From Synergistes jonesii (GTDB lineage: Bacteria > Synergistota > Synergistia > Synergistales > Synergistaceae): a stretch of 42,438 nt of DNA. Below are positions 1 to 7,520 of the stretch, piece after piece. The notes beneath the pieces are model-generated. The model did no database searches and was not told where the DNA came from. It saw only the letters and a program-made list of their open reading frames with translations. The translations under genes and the position numbers were made by a program. The DNA is taken from assembly GCF_000712295.1 (NCBI RefSeq), contig NZ_JMKI01000060.1, forward strand, positions 1 to 42,438, read 5' to 3'. Positions within the stretch are counted from its first letter, which is position 1. Each line of letters opens with the position of its first letter.

Positions 1-687
1 CCGCGATTACGGATCTCGTTAAGGACACCGACCCAGTACTTGGCGCTCTCATTCCGCCGACCACAGGCCAAGGACTCACGATGCCGTCCAGTCTTGTCCC
101 AATAGCAACATAAACGGCTTTCTTGACGGTTCGGCCGTCTGCCTCACATTGAAATGCACGGCGTCCATAAAGACGACTGCATACTTTTTGGCCAGCGGCC
201 GGTTCTGCCATTCTTTGGCAATCGGCAGAATTCGATCCGTCATTCGCGAAATCATTTCAGCAGAGGCATCCACACCGTAGATAGACTGCAGGTGAGCCGA
301 GATATCCCGGGTCGTCATGCCTTTTGCATACATGGACAGGACCTGATCCTCTATATTTGAGATATCGGTCTGGTTCTTTTTGACTGACTGCGGTTCGAAG
401 TCACCCTTGCGGTCTCTGGGGACGTCGATCGGGATATCTCCGGCCGAAGAGGTGACTGTTTTAGGGCTGTAGCCGTTGCGGCTGTCATCTGTATGCTTGT
501 TCTTGTAGTCATATTTGCTGTAACCGAGATGGTCATCCATCTCGGCTTCCAGCATCTGCTGGATCGTATCTCCGAGAAGATCCCTCAGCATAGCCTGTAC
601 GTCCTGGGCGTCTTCCGGTTTGTAGTGGGAAAGGAGACTCTGAATAAGCGCTTTTCTTTCCGGTGTCAGTTTTCTCTGTCTTGCCAT
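1..687 (-). pseudogene. IS256-family (mutator-type) transposase, partial and frame-broken
   Basis: The protein read from 687 leftward matches the N-terminal half of IS256 transposases: a lead helix region, LEAEMDDHLGY, a DVPRDRKG block, and the DDE-type core opening FMDAVHFNVRQ. The usual length is about 400 residues and the window holds about 225. Two single-base losses break the frame. After NVRQ (around 138) the sequence continues in another frame as the expected GRTVKKAVYVAIGTRLDGI. Around 77-79 it shifts again to give ESLACGRRNESAKYWVGV. The start is ATG at 685-687 with AGGAGG upstream. It is either a dead transposase or a locus with two sequencing errors; neither break lies in a homopolymer, which favours real decay. 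Confidence 0.8.
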
Positions 688-695
688 AAAAATAT

Positions 696-734
696 CCTCC
701 TGGATTGAATTTATCTTAACACCAATCCAGGAGG
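696..734 (-). promoter_or_regulatory. Hairpin covering the transposase ribosome-binding site
   Basis: Positions 696-707 and 723-734 are perfect 12-base inverted repeats with a 15-base loop. The minus-strand AGGAGG of the transposase (696-701) lies inside one arm, so a transcript entering from outside the element would fold and hide the site. IS10 and other elements use this layout to block translation from read-through transcripts. The hairpin is seen directly; the role is inferred. Confidence 0.6.
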
Positions 735-795
735 CTTGCTTTCTTCTCTATGGAGTTTACACAGAATTTGTTATACTCTCGAGCCGGCTGCTTGA

Positions 796-1194
796 TTACG
801 AGCCGATTCTCTCTTCTAAAGCTTCCTGCAGGACCTGTGAGAAGTTGATATTCCGCGCTTCGGCTCTCGCATTCAGCCACGCGGGAATGGTCAGATTTTT
901 TCGCACCGCCTTATTGCCGTACTTGGCGGCGTAGCCGTCCATGTCGAGGACGATAAGGTTTACGAAGCCGCCTTCCTTCGGCGCGACGTCCGACATTTTG
1001 CTGGGAGCCGGCGCGGCTTTTCCGTCTTCGAGTTCGTCCAGCACCCAGCCGGACGCGGCGTCCGTAGCCATCAGAATGGCGTCTGCGAGAGAATCGCCCT
1101 GTGTCACGCATCCCGGAAGGTCGGGCACTTCAACGGTGTAAGCGCCTTTCGTTTCTTCGCAGGGGTAGAAACAGGCCGGATAGATTAATTTCAT
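796..1194 (-). CDS. hicB: HicB-family antitoxin, chromosomal copy
   Basis: This 132-residue protein has the HicB layout: an N-terminal partial RNase-H-like fold (YPACFYPCEE, VPDLPGCVTQGDSLADA) and a C-terminal ribbon-helix-helix segment (TIPAWLNARAEARNINFSQ). In the family, HicB neutralises the HicA mRNA interferase and represses the operon through its C-terminal domain. The start is ATG at 1194 behind AAAGGAGGC. It differs at only four residues from the copy at 28324-28722. The reading frame is intact although its partner toxin gene and the operon promoter are both broken. It may be kept as an anti-addiction antitoxin against the prophage copy, or may simply not have decayed yet. Confidence 0.9.
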   Translation of the reverse strand: MKLIYPACFYPCEETKGAYTVEVPDLPGCVTQGDSLADAILMATDAASGWVLDELEDGKAAPAPSKMSDVAPKEGGFVNLIVLDMDGYAAKYGNKAVRKNLTIPAWLNARAEARNINFSQVLQEALEERIGS

Positions 1195-1234
1195 AATAAA
1201 CAGCCTCCTTTTATCGGCGGACGGCGCGGGGCTT

Positions 1235-1417
1235 CTAAAGCCCCGCCTGTTCCAATATCGACCTTACTGTTCTTTGGTCGAGATCCCCAGTGTGTCTCAG
1301 GATTGTGATTTTGCCGTTTTTTGTGGGGTGGATGTATCGATAATGGAAACCTTTGACGTTTTTCAACCTCCATCATCCATCCTTCAAAAGGATTTTTTCA
1401 ATTTCCCGAAACCTCAC
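1235..1417 (-). pseudogene. hicA: HicA toxin, chromosomal copy, inactivated
   Basis: Aligned codon by codon with the intact copy at 28763-28942, this gene has a three-base insertion that creates an in-frame TGA at 1373-1375, after residue 14. The start codon is GTG instead of ATG. The serine before the catalytic histidine is phenylalanine (KGFHYRY against KGSHYQY), and a proline in the ITIP strand is leucine. HicA is a small dsRBD-fold mRNA interferase whose histidine is needed for cleavage, so the product should be dead. It lies just upstream of hicB in the usual hicA-hicB order. Confidence 0.85.
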
Positions 1418-1439
1418 ATCCCTACCCCCTTGTGATTAT

Positions 1440-1459
1440 ATTATACGCATAACTGTCAA
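1440..1459 (-). promoter_or_regulatory. Decayed hicAB promoter (8-bp spacer)
   Basis: On the minus strand TTGACA (1454-1459) is followed by TATAAT (1440-1445), but only 8 bases separate them. In the sister copy at 28966-28994 the same boxes are 17 apart. The missing 9 bases equal one ATGCG repeat plus CATA, the expected result of slippage between two ATGCG repeats. The loss also removes the TATGCGCATA palindrome, a likely operator. Confidence 0.75.
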
Positions 1460-1540
1460 GAATATATAAAACTTTTTGACTGAAATGAAAAACGCGCCTT
1501 TTGAAATATTGGGGTAAATCGAGAATTTTCATAGATAAAA

Positions 1541-1569
1541 CAAAAAGAGGCTTCCGTAAGGGAGCCCCT
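1541..1569 (-). terminator. Rho-independent terminator downstream of the Arg-tRNA
   Basis: On the minus strand GGGGCTCCC and GGAAGCCTC form a stem with a TTAC loop (one wobble pair, one mismatch) followed by TTTTTG. It lies 12 bases past the tRNA 3' end, so it is probably the original tRNA terminator. This supports the stretch left of 1581 being host DNA. Confidence 0.7.
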
Positions 1570-1580
1570 GTATTCACAAA

Positions 1581-1626
1581 TGGCGCGCCGGACAAGATTT
1601 GAACTCGTAACCTTCGGATCCGTAGT
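1581..1626 (-). tRNA. 3' half of tRNA-Arg(ACG): prophage attachment core
   Basis: Read on the minus strand this is a tRNA from the anticodon loop (CTACGGA, anticodon ACG) through variable loop and T arm (GTTCAAATC) to acceptor strand CCGGCGC, discriminator G and an encoded CCA. Similarity stops at 1627, so the 5' half is absent. Many tyrosine integrases recombine at the anticodon loop or 3' end of tRNA genes, and the integrase gene starts 165 bases away. This half is therefore the attachment core left at the integrase-proximal end. The functional tRNA should have been rebuilt at the far end, outside the window. Confidence 0.85.
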
Positions 1627-1704
1627 TATTTTTTTTACGTTTTAGACTAATTTTAAACAATTGTAAAAGTTAATTTTTCTGTTGCTAATACTGAATTAAC
1701 ACAC

Positions 1705-1741
1705 TTCCATTATTTTTTGAGCTTGCTATAATATTGCTCAA
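1705..1741 (+). promoter_or_regulatory. Probable integrase promoter with flanking inverted repeat
   Basis: TATAAT at 1727-1732 makes a good -10 box; the -35 (TTCCAT, 1705-1710) is weak. TTGAGC (1717-1722) and GCTCAA (1736-1741) are perfect inverted repeats on either side of the -10, a good place for a repressor or excisionase. Just downstream the sequence GAGTACC occurs twice, 12 bases apart (1757 and 1768). The rest of 1627-1791 is AT-rich and probably holds integrase arm sites, but no individual site can be proved by eye. Confidence 0.45.
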
Positions 1742-1791
1742 ACGATATAGCTCGTGAGTACCCGGCGAGTACCGGAGGTGCGATTTTTTCA

Positions 1792-2979
1792 ATGGCAAAT
1801 ATCAACCTTACAATCAATTACGTCGAAAAGCTCAAGCCTTCCGACAAGAAGTTCAACGTACGCGATAAACTCATAAATGAACTTATCCTGCGCGTTTCGC
1901 CCTCCGGCACTAAAACCTATTACCTTGATGTCAAGCTTCCAAATCGCCGCACGATGAAGAAGATCGGCGATGCAGTCGTGCTCACTCCACAGATGGCGCG
2001 AGAAAGAGCCAAAGAGATGCTGCTTCAAATTCAAGCCGGCGAAACCTTCAAACCGAAGCTCACTCTTAGAAAACTGCTCGATAAATATTATACTACTCAT
2101 GAGCTGGAAAATTATAAAACCGGACAATACACCATCGATTGTATCAAAAAACATTTCACGTGGCTGTTCGACCGGCCTGTTGAAAGCATCACCTTCATCG
2201 AAATCGAACAATGGCGTTCGAAGCGGATAAAAACAGTTACGGCCGCGACGGCCAACAGGAACGTCGATATGCTCAAAGGCGCGCTGACATATGCATATAA
2301 GCACAAACTTATTGACAGCAACCCGCTGAAAGGCTTCCCAAGGCTTCCGGAGGCCGACAGCGAGGAGAAAGTCCGCTATCTTACAGATGAAGAATACGCA
2401 GCGCTCATGGTTGCGCTCGACGAACGCGAGGACGAACTGCGCGCCAAGCGCGCCCGTACTCGCGCCCACGCCAAAGGGCAGCATCTGCCGGATACCAGCG
2501 CCACAGTCTATGCCGATTATTTCAAGCCGCTGATACTTACGGCGCTCGGCACCGGCATTCGCCGTAACGCGATATTCCATCTGCTTTGGAGCGACATTGA
2601 TTTTGACAACGACACTATCACGCTGCGCGCTTCATGGGCTAAGAATAAGAAGACGGCGATTATCCCGATGAGCAGGAAGGTCAAAGCCGTTTTAGAGGCA
2701 TGGCGCAAGGAGTGCCCTGGCGAAATCGTATTCCCTTCGCCGAAAGACGGCGGTTATCTGGATAACGCAGATCAGTCTTTCGCGGTAGTTCTTAAAAAGG
2801 CCGGCATCAAAAATTTCCGTTGGCACGACATGAGGCACGACTTCGCCTCGCGCCTCGCCATGGCCGGCGTGGACTTGAACACTATCCGCGAACTGATGAC
2901 GCACAGCGACATATCCACCACCATGCGCTACGCGCACCTGTCGCCGAATGTAAAGAAAAAGGCTGTTGATATGATATAA
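1792..2979 (+). CDS. int: Tyrosine-type site-specific integrase (P4-like)
   Basis: This 395-residue protein has the three parts of P4-type integrases: an N-terminal DUF4102 arm-binding domain (about 1-85), a SAM-like core-binding domain (about 90-185) and a catalytic domain (about 195-390). The catalytic residues are visible: Arg257 in GTGIRRNA, lysines around 284-287, His345 and Arg348 in WHDMRHDF, His371 in MTHSD, and the nucleophile Tyr380 in MRYAHLS. ATG at 1792 follows GGAGGTG at good spacing. Its place next to the Arg-tRNA half indicates that it integrated this prophage there. Confidence 0.95.
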   Translation: MANINLTINYVEKLKPSDKKFNVRDKLINELILRVSPSGTKTYYLDVKLPNRRTMKKIGDAVVLTPQMARERAKEMLLQIQAGETFKPKLTLRKLLDKYYTTHELENYKTGQYTIDCIKKHFTWLFDRPVESITFIEIEQWRSKRIKTVTAATANRNVDMLKGALTYAYKHKLIDSNPLKGFPRLPEADSEEKVRYLTDEEYAALMVALDEREDELRAKRARTRAHAKGQHLPDTSATVYADYFKPLILTALGTGIRRNAIFHLLWSDIDFDNDTITLRASWAKNKKTAIIPMSRKVKAVLEAWRKECPGEIVFPSPKDGGYLDNADQSFAVVLKKAGIKNFRWHDMRHDFASRLAMAGVDLNTIRELMTHSDISTTMRYAHLSPNVKKKAVDMI

Positions 2980-3027
2980 AGTCTATATGCCTATTTACAT
3001 AATTCGATAAAATCATATAATAACCTT

Positions 3028-3119
3028 AAAGTTAACTTGTGAGGGATATAGGCTGGGTTCCCGAATGGGAGTAGGCGCTTGGCGCCAAGAATTCCCTTGC
3101 CCCCGGGGTTAACTTTTTT
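3028..3119 (+). terminator. Structured element downstream of integrase, ending in a T run
   Basis: AAAGTTAAC (3028-3036) pairs perfectly with GTTAACTTT (3108-3116), and a run of six T starts at 3114. The 70-base interior has further pairing potential, including the perfect 12-base palindrome CTTGGCGCCAAG (3078-3089) and GGGA/TCCC segments around it. At the least it is a terminator for int transcription facing the convergent defence genes. The interior is much longer and more structured than a terminator needs, so a small RNA is possible. Confidence 0.45.
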
Positions 3120-3210
3120 GTTTGCTTTTTATTTTCGCTATTATGTCAGGGGCTTTCTTGTATTCTTCCACGTTTTCAGATAGAACGATTTTATCCTGTG
3201 TAGGCCACAT
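3109..3210 (-). CDS. Possible 33-residue protein after the DUF2326 gene
   Basis: ATG at 3210 opens a 33-codon frame just downstream of the DUF2326 stop codon, with a lysine-rich, helix-prone product (VEEYKKAPDIIAKIKSKQKS). The ribosome-binding site is poor, and the 3' end runs into the structured element. It could be a remnant of a longer gene or a chance frame. No function is recognised. Confidence 0.25.
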   Translation of the reverse strand: MWPTQDKIVLSENVEEYKKAPDIIAKIKSKQKS

Positions 3211-3215
3211 TCATT

Positions 3216-4931
3216 TTATTTATCATCGAAATAAATGCCTAATAACTTGTCTGTATCCTTTTCTCCAGATAACTTCATAATCACGCGTTCTTGTAATTTT
3301 TGCAGTATATCTTCTGACCAGTAAGGAGAGCTTTTTTCAAAATTCTCTGAGTTGATAGACATAATATACTGTTTCCCTGTATCAATGCTATTTTGATAAA
3401 TAAATTCCATCCATTTTGCGCGATGTCCGGCGTCTATATCGGCAAATAGTGCATTATCATGCCAGACAAAGCCAAGATCATGGTTACTGCCATGGGTCAA
3501 CAGCAGCCAGTCGTATGCTAAGGTCATCTCGTGCGTGATGCCGGTCGATTTGCCTGATTGAGCAGACACCTTTAAGTCGAATTGTATCTGGTTATTACCA
3601 CCATTAGCCGTAATGGATATGCCAGCAGGTATATCCTCCCCGAACTGTAACATCAGCCGTTGAAAGAGTCCTGACTGACAATCGAGCGGAGAGCTCGCTA
3701 CATACTTAGTCGCCTCGAAATTATCGTTTGCAATAATACTCCGTATTTTTGCCTGCTGCTGCTCCAGTGCCGCGATCTCCTTCTGAACTACTCCAAGCCG
3801 CTCTATTTCAAGCTCATGCATATTTTTTTCTTGTAGCAAAGCCTGATATTCATTTTCAGAGTGCCTATTCTTTAATTGTGCCTCCAACCGTTTCGCGGAT
3901 TCCTTTAAATGCAAATATTCATTATTTAATCTTTCATTTTCTGCCTGTATCTGTTGCTTATCACATTCAAGCCTATGTGTCCTGTTTTCTGCCATTTGCT
4001 TATGAAAAACCTCTACTTTATCGAAATGCTCTAACGCACTTTCTTTGAAAAGCTTTTTCAATCCCTCATAGAGACCTTTTAGCTCATCTGCCGTCATATC
4101 TGGGGTGTAATCCAGGGCTTTGTTTATGGAAGCTAATTGATAATTATTTATCGAGATTTTCTGAAATAATGTTTCTATCTTTTCTTCTTTGTCTTTTATT
4201 TCTCTCCGAATATCATCAAAAGCTTCAAATATGTTCATATTCTCAAGCTGCGCCTTCAGTCTCTCTAATCGTTGCTTATGAGAAGCCAGATCTGCATCTA
4301 TGCCCAGCTCGTTATTTCTGGAGTTTTTCTTTATCTCTTTATATTGTTTAATTTGATTTCTGATGTTATTCAGTTTTACAGCATTTAGTTTCTTTCGTTC
4401 TGCCAGAAGGTAGGCTGCACCCAACAAATAGAGAGAACGAATAGTTGCGTCACTGGGCTTCTGATCGCTGCTGACAGGATAAATTTCATCTGAAATATCC
4501 TCACGTCTGTGCCTCATGAAGCGAGTGATGAGACTTCTGAATGATAGACCGCTTACATTTTTATCAATTAAGAATGGTCCGTTTCCATCAAAAAATTTTT
4601 GTAGCCGAGCAAGCTTTATAGCCTTGTCATCCAAAGCAAGCGTATTATTACCGACTGAGCGTTCAATCCGATGATTTTGTCCATTTAACTCAAACTCAAG
4701 AAAGAACGACCATTCTTTTGGGATTTTCTTTAAACCTTCGTTGCTATTCGCAGCTAGACAGAAATTTACCAGGCGCAGCGCCGTAGTTTTACCTACGCCA
4801 TTACAATTCCCCTTAAGAGAAGCATTTTCGCCGGATTGAGATGTCTCTCCCATAATGATAGACAGCCCAGTCGGATTGAACTGTATATCGTGGAACGATG
4901 GGTTGTTAGAATAAAGTTTTAACAGTTTCAT
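3216..4931 (-). CDS. ABC-3C system ATPase, DUF2326 family
   Basis: This 571-residue SMC-like ATPase belongs to the DUF2326 family, the ABC ATPase of ABC three-component (ABC-3C) conflict systems. The P-loop region is GNCNGVGKTT (about 41-50), embedded in an early strand and a GETSQSGENASLKG segment. A coiled coil fills roughly residues 190-400. The C-terminal half carries the second ATPase half (MTLAYDWLLLTHGSN, GFVWHDNALFADID). These ATPases are thought to sense invading nucleic acid and switch on an effector; that is a family inference. ATG at 4931 overlaps the end of the middle-component gene by 26 bases, pointing to coupled translation. Confidence 0.88.
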   Translation of the reverse strand: MKLLKLYSNNPSFHDIQFNPTGLSIIMGETSQSGENASLKGNCNGVGKTTALRLVNFCLAANSNEGLKKIPKEWSFFLEFELNGQNHRIERSVGNNTLALDDKAIKLARLQKFFDGNGPFLIDKNVSGLSFRSLITRFMRHRREDISDEIYPVSSDQKPSDATIRSLYLLGAAYLLAERKKLNAVKLNNIRNQIKQYKEIKKNSRNNELGIDADLASHKQRLERLKAQLENMNIFEAFDDIRREIKDKEEKIETLFQKISINNYQLASINKALDYTPDMTADELKGLYEGLKKLFKESALEHFDKVEVFHKQMAENRTHRLECDKQQIQAENERLNNEYLHLKESAKRLEAQLKNRHSENEYQALLQEKNMHELEIERLGVVQKEIAALEQQQAKIRSIIANDNFEATKYVASSPLDCQSGLFQRLMLQFGEDIPAGISITANGGNNQIQFDLKVSAQSGKSTGITHEMTLAYDWLLLTHGSNHDLGFVWHDNALFADIDAGHRAKWMEFIYQNSIDTGKQYIMSINSENFEKSSPYWSEDILQKLQERVIMKLSGEKDTDKLLGIYFDDK

Positions 4932-5190
4932 GTTCTATCACACATACTCTGTCGTATGACGTAAAGTCGATTTTTTTTATTGCATACAGAGTGTCCAGTG
5001 CCAATATGATATAGTCCATCGATGGCTTAAACCTCCAACCGGAGCCCTCTGAATTCAAAGCCGCGTACAGTTCGTCCGCTGTCTTAGGCGTGTCAAGCAT
5101 GGTAAGACAATGTCCAGCCAAAGCTAAGATTGACTGGTCTATCCTTACATGCTTATTGGGAATCAGGGCTAAATGGCGGTTCAAAAACAT
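4906..5190 (-). CDS. ABC-3C system middle component
   Basis: This small protein of about 94 residues lies between the REase-like gene and the DUF2326 ATPase. That is the fixed place of the middle component in ABC-3C systems, whose products commonly start with a short strand and a PNKHIRI-type motif, here IPNKHVRIDQSILALAG. It probably bridges the ATPase and the large C-terminal-domain protein. The frame also has an upstream TTG (5202) and GTG (5193); ATG at 5190 is chosen because it best fits the family start, though no strong ribosome site precedes any of them. It overlaps the upstream gene by 38 bases. Confidence 0.8.
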   Translation of the reverse strand: MFLNRHLALIPNKHVRIDQSILALAGHCLTMLDTPKTADELYAALNSEGSGWRFKPSMDYIILALDTLYAIKKIDFTSYDRVCVIEHETVKTLF

Positions 5191-6109
5191 CACAGCTTTC
5201 AAAGTATTTTGTAAAAATTATCTCGGCTGCATAGTAATAGCTTTTCTGTGTTTCAAGATCCATATCTTTAACATCTGATGGCAACATAGAACGTATCATT
5301 TCATGATAACGTATGTCCGGCGCGTTAGCAGAATAGTCATGCACTTCGTCTATTACTTTGCAATATATTCGCCTTAATAAAGCTGCTATTTTTTGTTCTT
5401 CATCTGGTGAAGAGACAAAATAATCCTCCACATCACTAACATATTTGCTATTTTCCAATATTCTATCACGAATTTTTTGAGTGAGTCCATTGCTCCTAAT
5501 TTTTTCTTCTAACTTTGGAGATACTAAAGGGCTATCAACATTTGAGCGGTGTTGCATATTTAGGAAATGAGTGAGTATATTTTTTAAATATTCATGATTA
5601 GGAATCCCGCTTCCATCAAGTGGGATATACTCTATAATTAGCATTTGCTTGTCTTGCTGAAGCTGGGAGAACATTTTGTACAAACGATCCATACCGATCG
5701 GATCGGCTGTTTGCAGATTAGGGTCCGAATCTTTTATTTTTGTAAGCTGCAAGACAACATTCGGATCGATTCCTCTCATATGATCGTTTAAAACAAAGTG
5801 GAAATGCTCGACTGGTCCCCAATGTTTTTTCAGCTTATTGTAGTCTGTGTTTAACTTTTGCACTGCGTATTGCGATACTGTTTGTTGGGACGTTGAAGGA
5901 GCTGGAGCGTATACTTGATAATATCGTTTTTCTTCTGTAATACACCCGTCATTACCGCCATCGCCTCGGTAGCTGGCAATTTTTATGAACCTTGAATCTA
6001 TGGCTATCATTATATCTGAAAAAAATTCTTGAAATTCCACGCCGGATTTCTGATGCACACGCAGTTCAAAATAATCTCGTATCTGTCGTTCCATGATATG
6101 GGTTGACAC
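5153..6109 (-). CDS. ABC-3C system large component with REase-like N-terminus
   Basis: This 318-residue protein is the third ABC-3C component. Its N-terminus resembles an Mrr-like restriction-endonuclease fold: Glu25 in GVEFQEFF, then RGDGGNDGCI (48-57) and RYYQVYAP (62-69). Where Mrr-type nucleases have Q-x-K, this one has Q-V-Y, so cleavage may be lost or altered, as is common in this family. The C-terminal part should contact the middle component. GTG at 6109 follows AAGGAGGATG at good spacing and is a clear start. It is the first gene of the three-gene set, 61 bases after the FRG gene. Confidence 0.82.
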   Translation of the reverse strand: MSTHIMERQIRDYFELRVHQKSGVEFQEFFSDIMIAIDSRFIKIASYRGDGGNDGCITEEKRYYQVYAPAPSTSQQTVSQYAVQKLNTDYNKLKKHWGPVEHFHFVLNDHMRGIDPNVVLQLTKIKDSDPNLQTADPIGMDRLYKMFSQLQQDKQMLIIEYIPLDGSGIPNHEYLKNILTHFLNMQHRSNVDSPLVSPKLEEKIRSNGLTQKIRDRILENSKYVSDVEDYFVSSPDEEQKIAALLRRIYCKVIDEVHDYSANAPDIRYHEMIRSMLPSDVKDMDLETQKSYYYAAEIIFTKYFESCDVFEPPFSPDSQ

Positions 6110-6170
6110 TTTACATCCTCCTTGTTCCGAGCCAGTCCGCGTGCCCTGAAAAACGAAGTTCTATCTCTCT

Positions 6171-7205
6171 TTAGCTTACGTGTTGTTCTGTCTTGTTTTT
6201 GATTGGCATTATATCGTCCATTTGTACCTTTCTATAAGATGTCACCTTAGGTTGTAAGGGCTCAGTCTTGTATTTTAATTTTATTTCTTCTATGAGTTCC
6301 TGCATTTCTGGGAAAAGTGTTGATTTTGTAATATTCATACTTCCCAATTCTTCAAGCATTGTTTCTTTAACAGTATTTTTTATTTCATATAATTTAATGT
6401 CTACCCTTCTACATTTGTGCTCTTTTGAAGAGCGATAGTCTCTTGCTCCGAATAAGAGAAAACCTCCCGACTGAGCTTTTATACGCGGATTATTTATTTT
6501 AGCACTTACACAAATGCCCCCATTTAAATCTTTGTTGATATTTTTTACGTAATAGGAATTACTACAACTTGACCTTTCTTTATTTATCAGAGACATTAAA
6601 TCCTTAACAGCCTCTTCTTGTTTTTTCTTTTCATCTTCACGCATTTTATATTCCATTTTTGAATTAAATTCGTCATTCAGTTTTTCAGTAAGTTCTTCTC
6701 CCATAGCAGGCACAATAAGACCCTTTTCTTTCATATCCGTGTTAAGCATGGCAAGATTTGCATACATTGATACAAGATAGTCATCAGGCGAAAATACTTT
6801 TGAAGCGTTTATGACAAAAAATTCTCCATTATTGTCTTTGTGTTTTTCTTCTATACAAGCGAAGTAAAGAGCAACATAAGGATTTAATGTTATGTCCAGT
6901 AATCTTGTCGGTAATCCGTAATGTTGAAGTTTTACCAAACTATCAAAAGTTGTTTTGTCTTCCTCTAAAAAATATGCATATTTAGAAAATGCATCTCTAA
7001 CCATATTAGATTCGTTTTGTATATATCCATCATCTCTAAATAACGACGGAATAAGTTCATTATAATGCTTATTTTGCCCTCTAAAAAGCAAAGTCGAGTT
7101 ACTTTTTTTTGAACAATTCTCCTTTTTGATTACGTCCTGAAATTCTTTAAAAGTCCCTATTTCTCCTACAAATTGTATATTCTTGTATTTTTCATTGTTT
7201 TTCAT
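6171..7205 (-). CDS. FRG-domain protein
   Basis: This 344-residue protein has a clear FRG domain (PF08867): LLFRGQNKHYNELIPSLFR with the Phe-Arg-Gly at 41-43, then LQHYGLPTRLLDIT (93-106) and NPYVALYFA. The fold is related to ADP-ribosyltransferase-like domains, and FRG proteins recur in phage-defence islands; the reaction is unknown. A charged helical segment follows (about 170-205). ATG at 7205 follows AAGGAGAGGC. The coding sequence is AT-rich compared with the prophage late genes, suggesting separate acquisition. Confidence 0.87.
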   Translation of the reverse strand: MKNNEKYKNIQFVGEIGTFKEFQDVIKKENCSKKSNSTLLFRGQNKHYNELIPSLFRDDGYIQNESNMVRDAFSKYAYFLEEDKTTFDSLVKLQHYGLPTRLLDITLNPYVALYFACIEEKHKDNNGEFFVINASKVFSPDDYLVSMYANLAMLNTDMKEKGLIVPAMGEELTEKLNDEFNSKMEYKMREDEKKKQEEAVKDLMSLINKERSSCSNSYYVKNINKDLNGGICVSAKINNPRIKAQSGGFLLFGARDYRSSKEHKCRRVDIKLYEIKNTVKETMLEELGSMNITKSTLFPEMQELIEEIKLKYKTEPLQPKVTSYRKVQMDDIMPIKNKTEQHVS

Positions 7206-7520
7206 GAACAGTTGCCTCTCCTTCTTAATGACTTCAATTCGGTTTGCATCTCGTACTTTCAGTTTCCTGGCTATGGCTTGTGCTTCGGGTTTTTTACTTT
7301 TTCACCGTTACGGTTTTTCTCTCGCCCGGCGCGCTTCTGACGTCATTGCGAGGCTGGAAACGGCTGAGCATTTGGGAGCAGGGGGCCGTGGTGTAAAATA
7401 AATCCCGATGATCGTCTTTTTCCTTGCTTTTTTCTGGGTTGCTAATCATCTGCAATAAGCAAAAGATTTTGCTAATCGTAAAACGTAAAATACGCGTAGC
7501 AAAAAGTTTATAAAAGTAAT
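7206..7520. other. 315-base gap between the Fic and FRG genes
   Basis: No convincing complete gene. On the minus strand the FRG frame stays open for about 27 codons before its ATG (IARKLKVRDANRIEV) but has no start codon, so this may be a gene remnant. The segment CGTCATTGCGAGG (7340-7352) is a motif met in dispersed repeats of many bacteria. TTGCTAATC occurs twice (7439 and 7471). A separate promoter for FRG and ABC-3C could lie here, but no strong -35/-10 pair is visible. Confidence 0.4.

Larger units (their letters stand above)
1..780 (-). mobile_element. IS256-family insertion sequence, one end
   Basis: The element runs in from the left window edge. It carries an IS256-type transposase read leftward, and its terminus seems to lie near 751-780, where an AT-rich stretch containing TTTACACAGAATTTG precedes the GC-rich sequence in front of hicB. 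Only one end is visible, so neither the paired terminal inverted repeat nor the target duplication can be checked. It sits in the host flank, left of the attachment core, next to the 3' end of the decayed hicAB copy. Confidence 0.7.

Noticed and set aside
1191-1376. A 61-codon minus-strand frame upstream of the chromosomal hicB.
   Set aside because: It is an out-of-frame reading of the broken hicA; the hicA frame aligns codon for codon with the intact prophage copy.
3028-3119. The structured element was considered as a retron non-coding RNA linked to the defence genes.
   Set aside because: There is no reverse transcriptase next to it or anywhere in the window.
7183-7401. A 72-codon plus-strand frame in the FRG-Fic gap.
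   Set aside because: It overlaps the FRG start antisense, has no ribosome site and ends in sequence resembling a dispersed repeat; there is no support for a gene.
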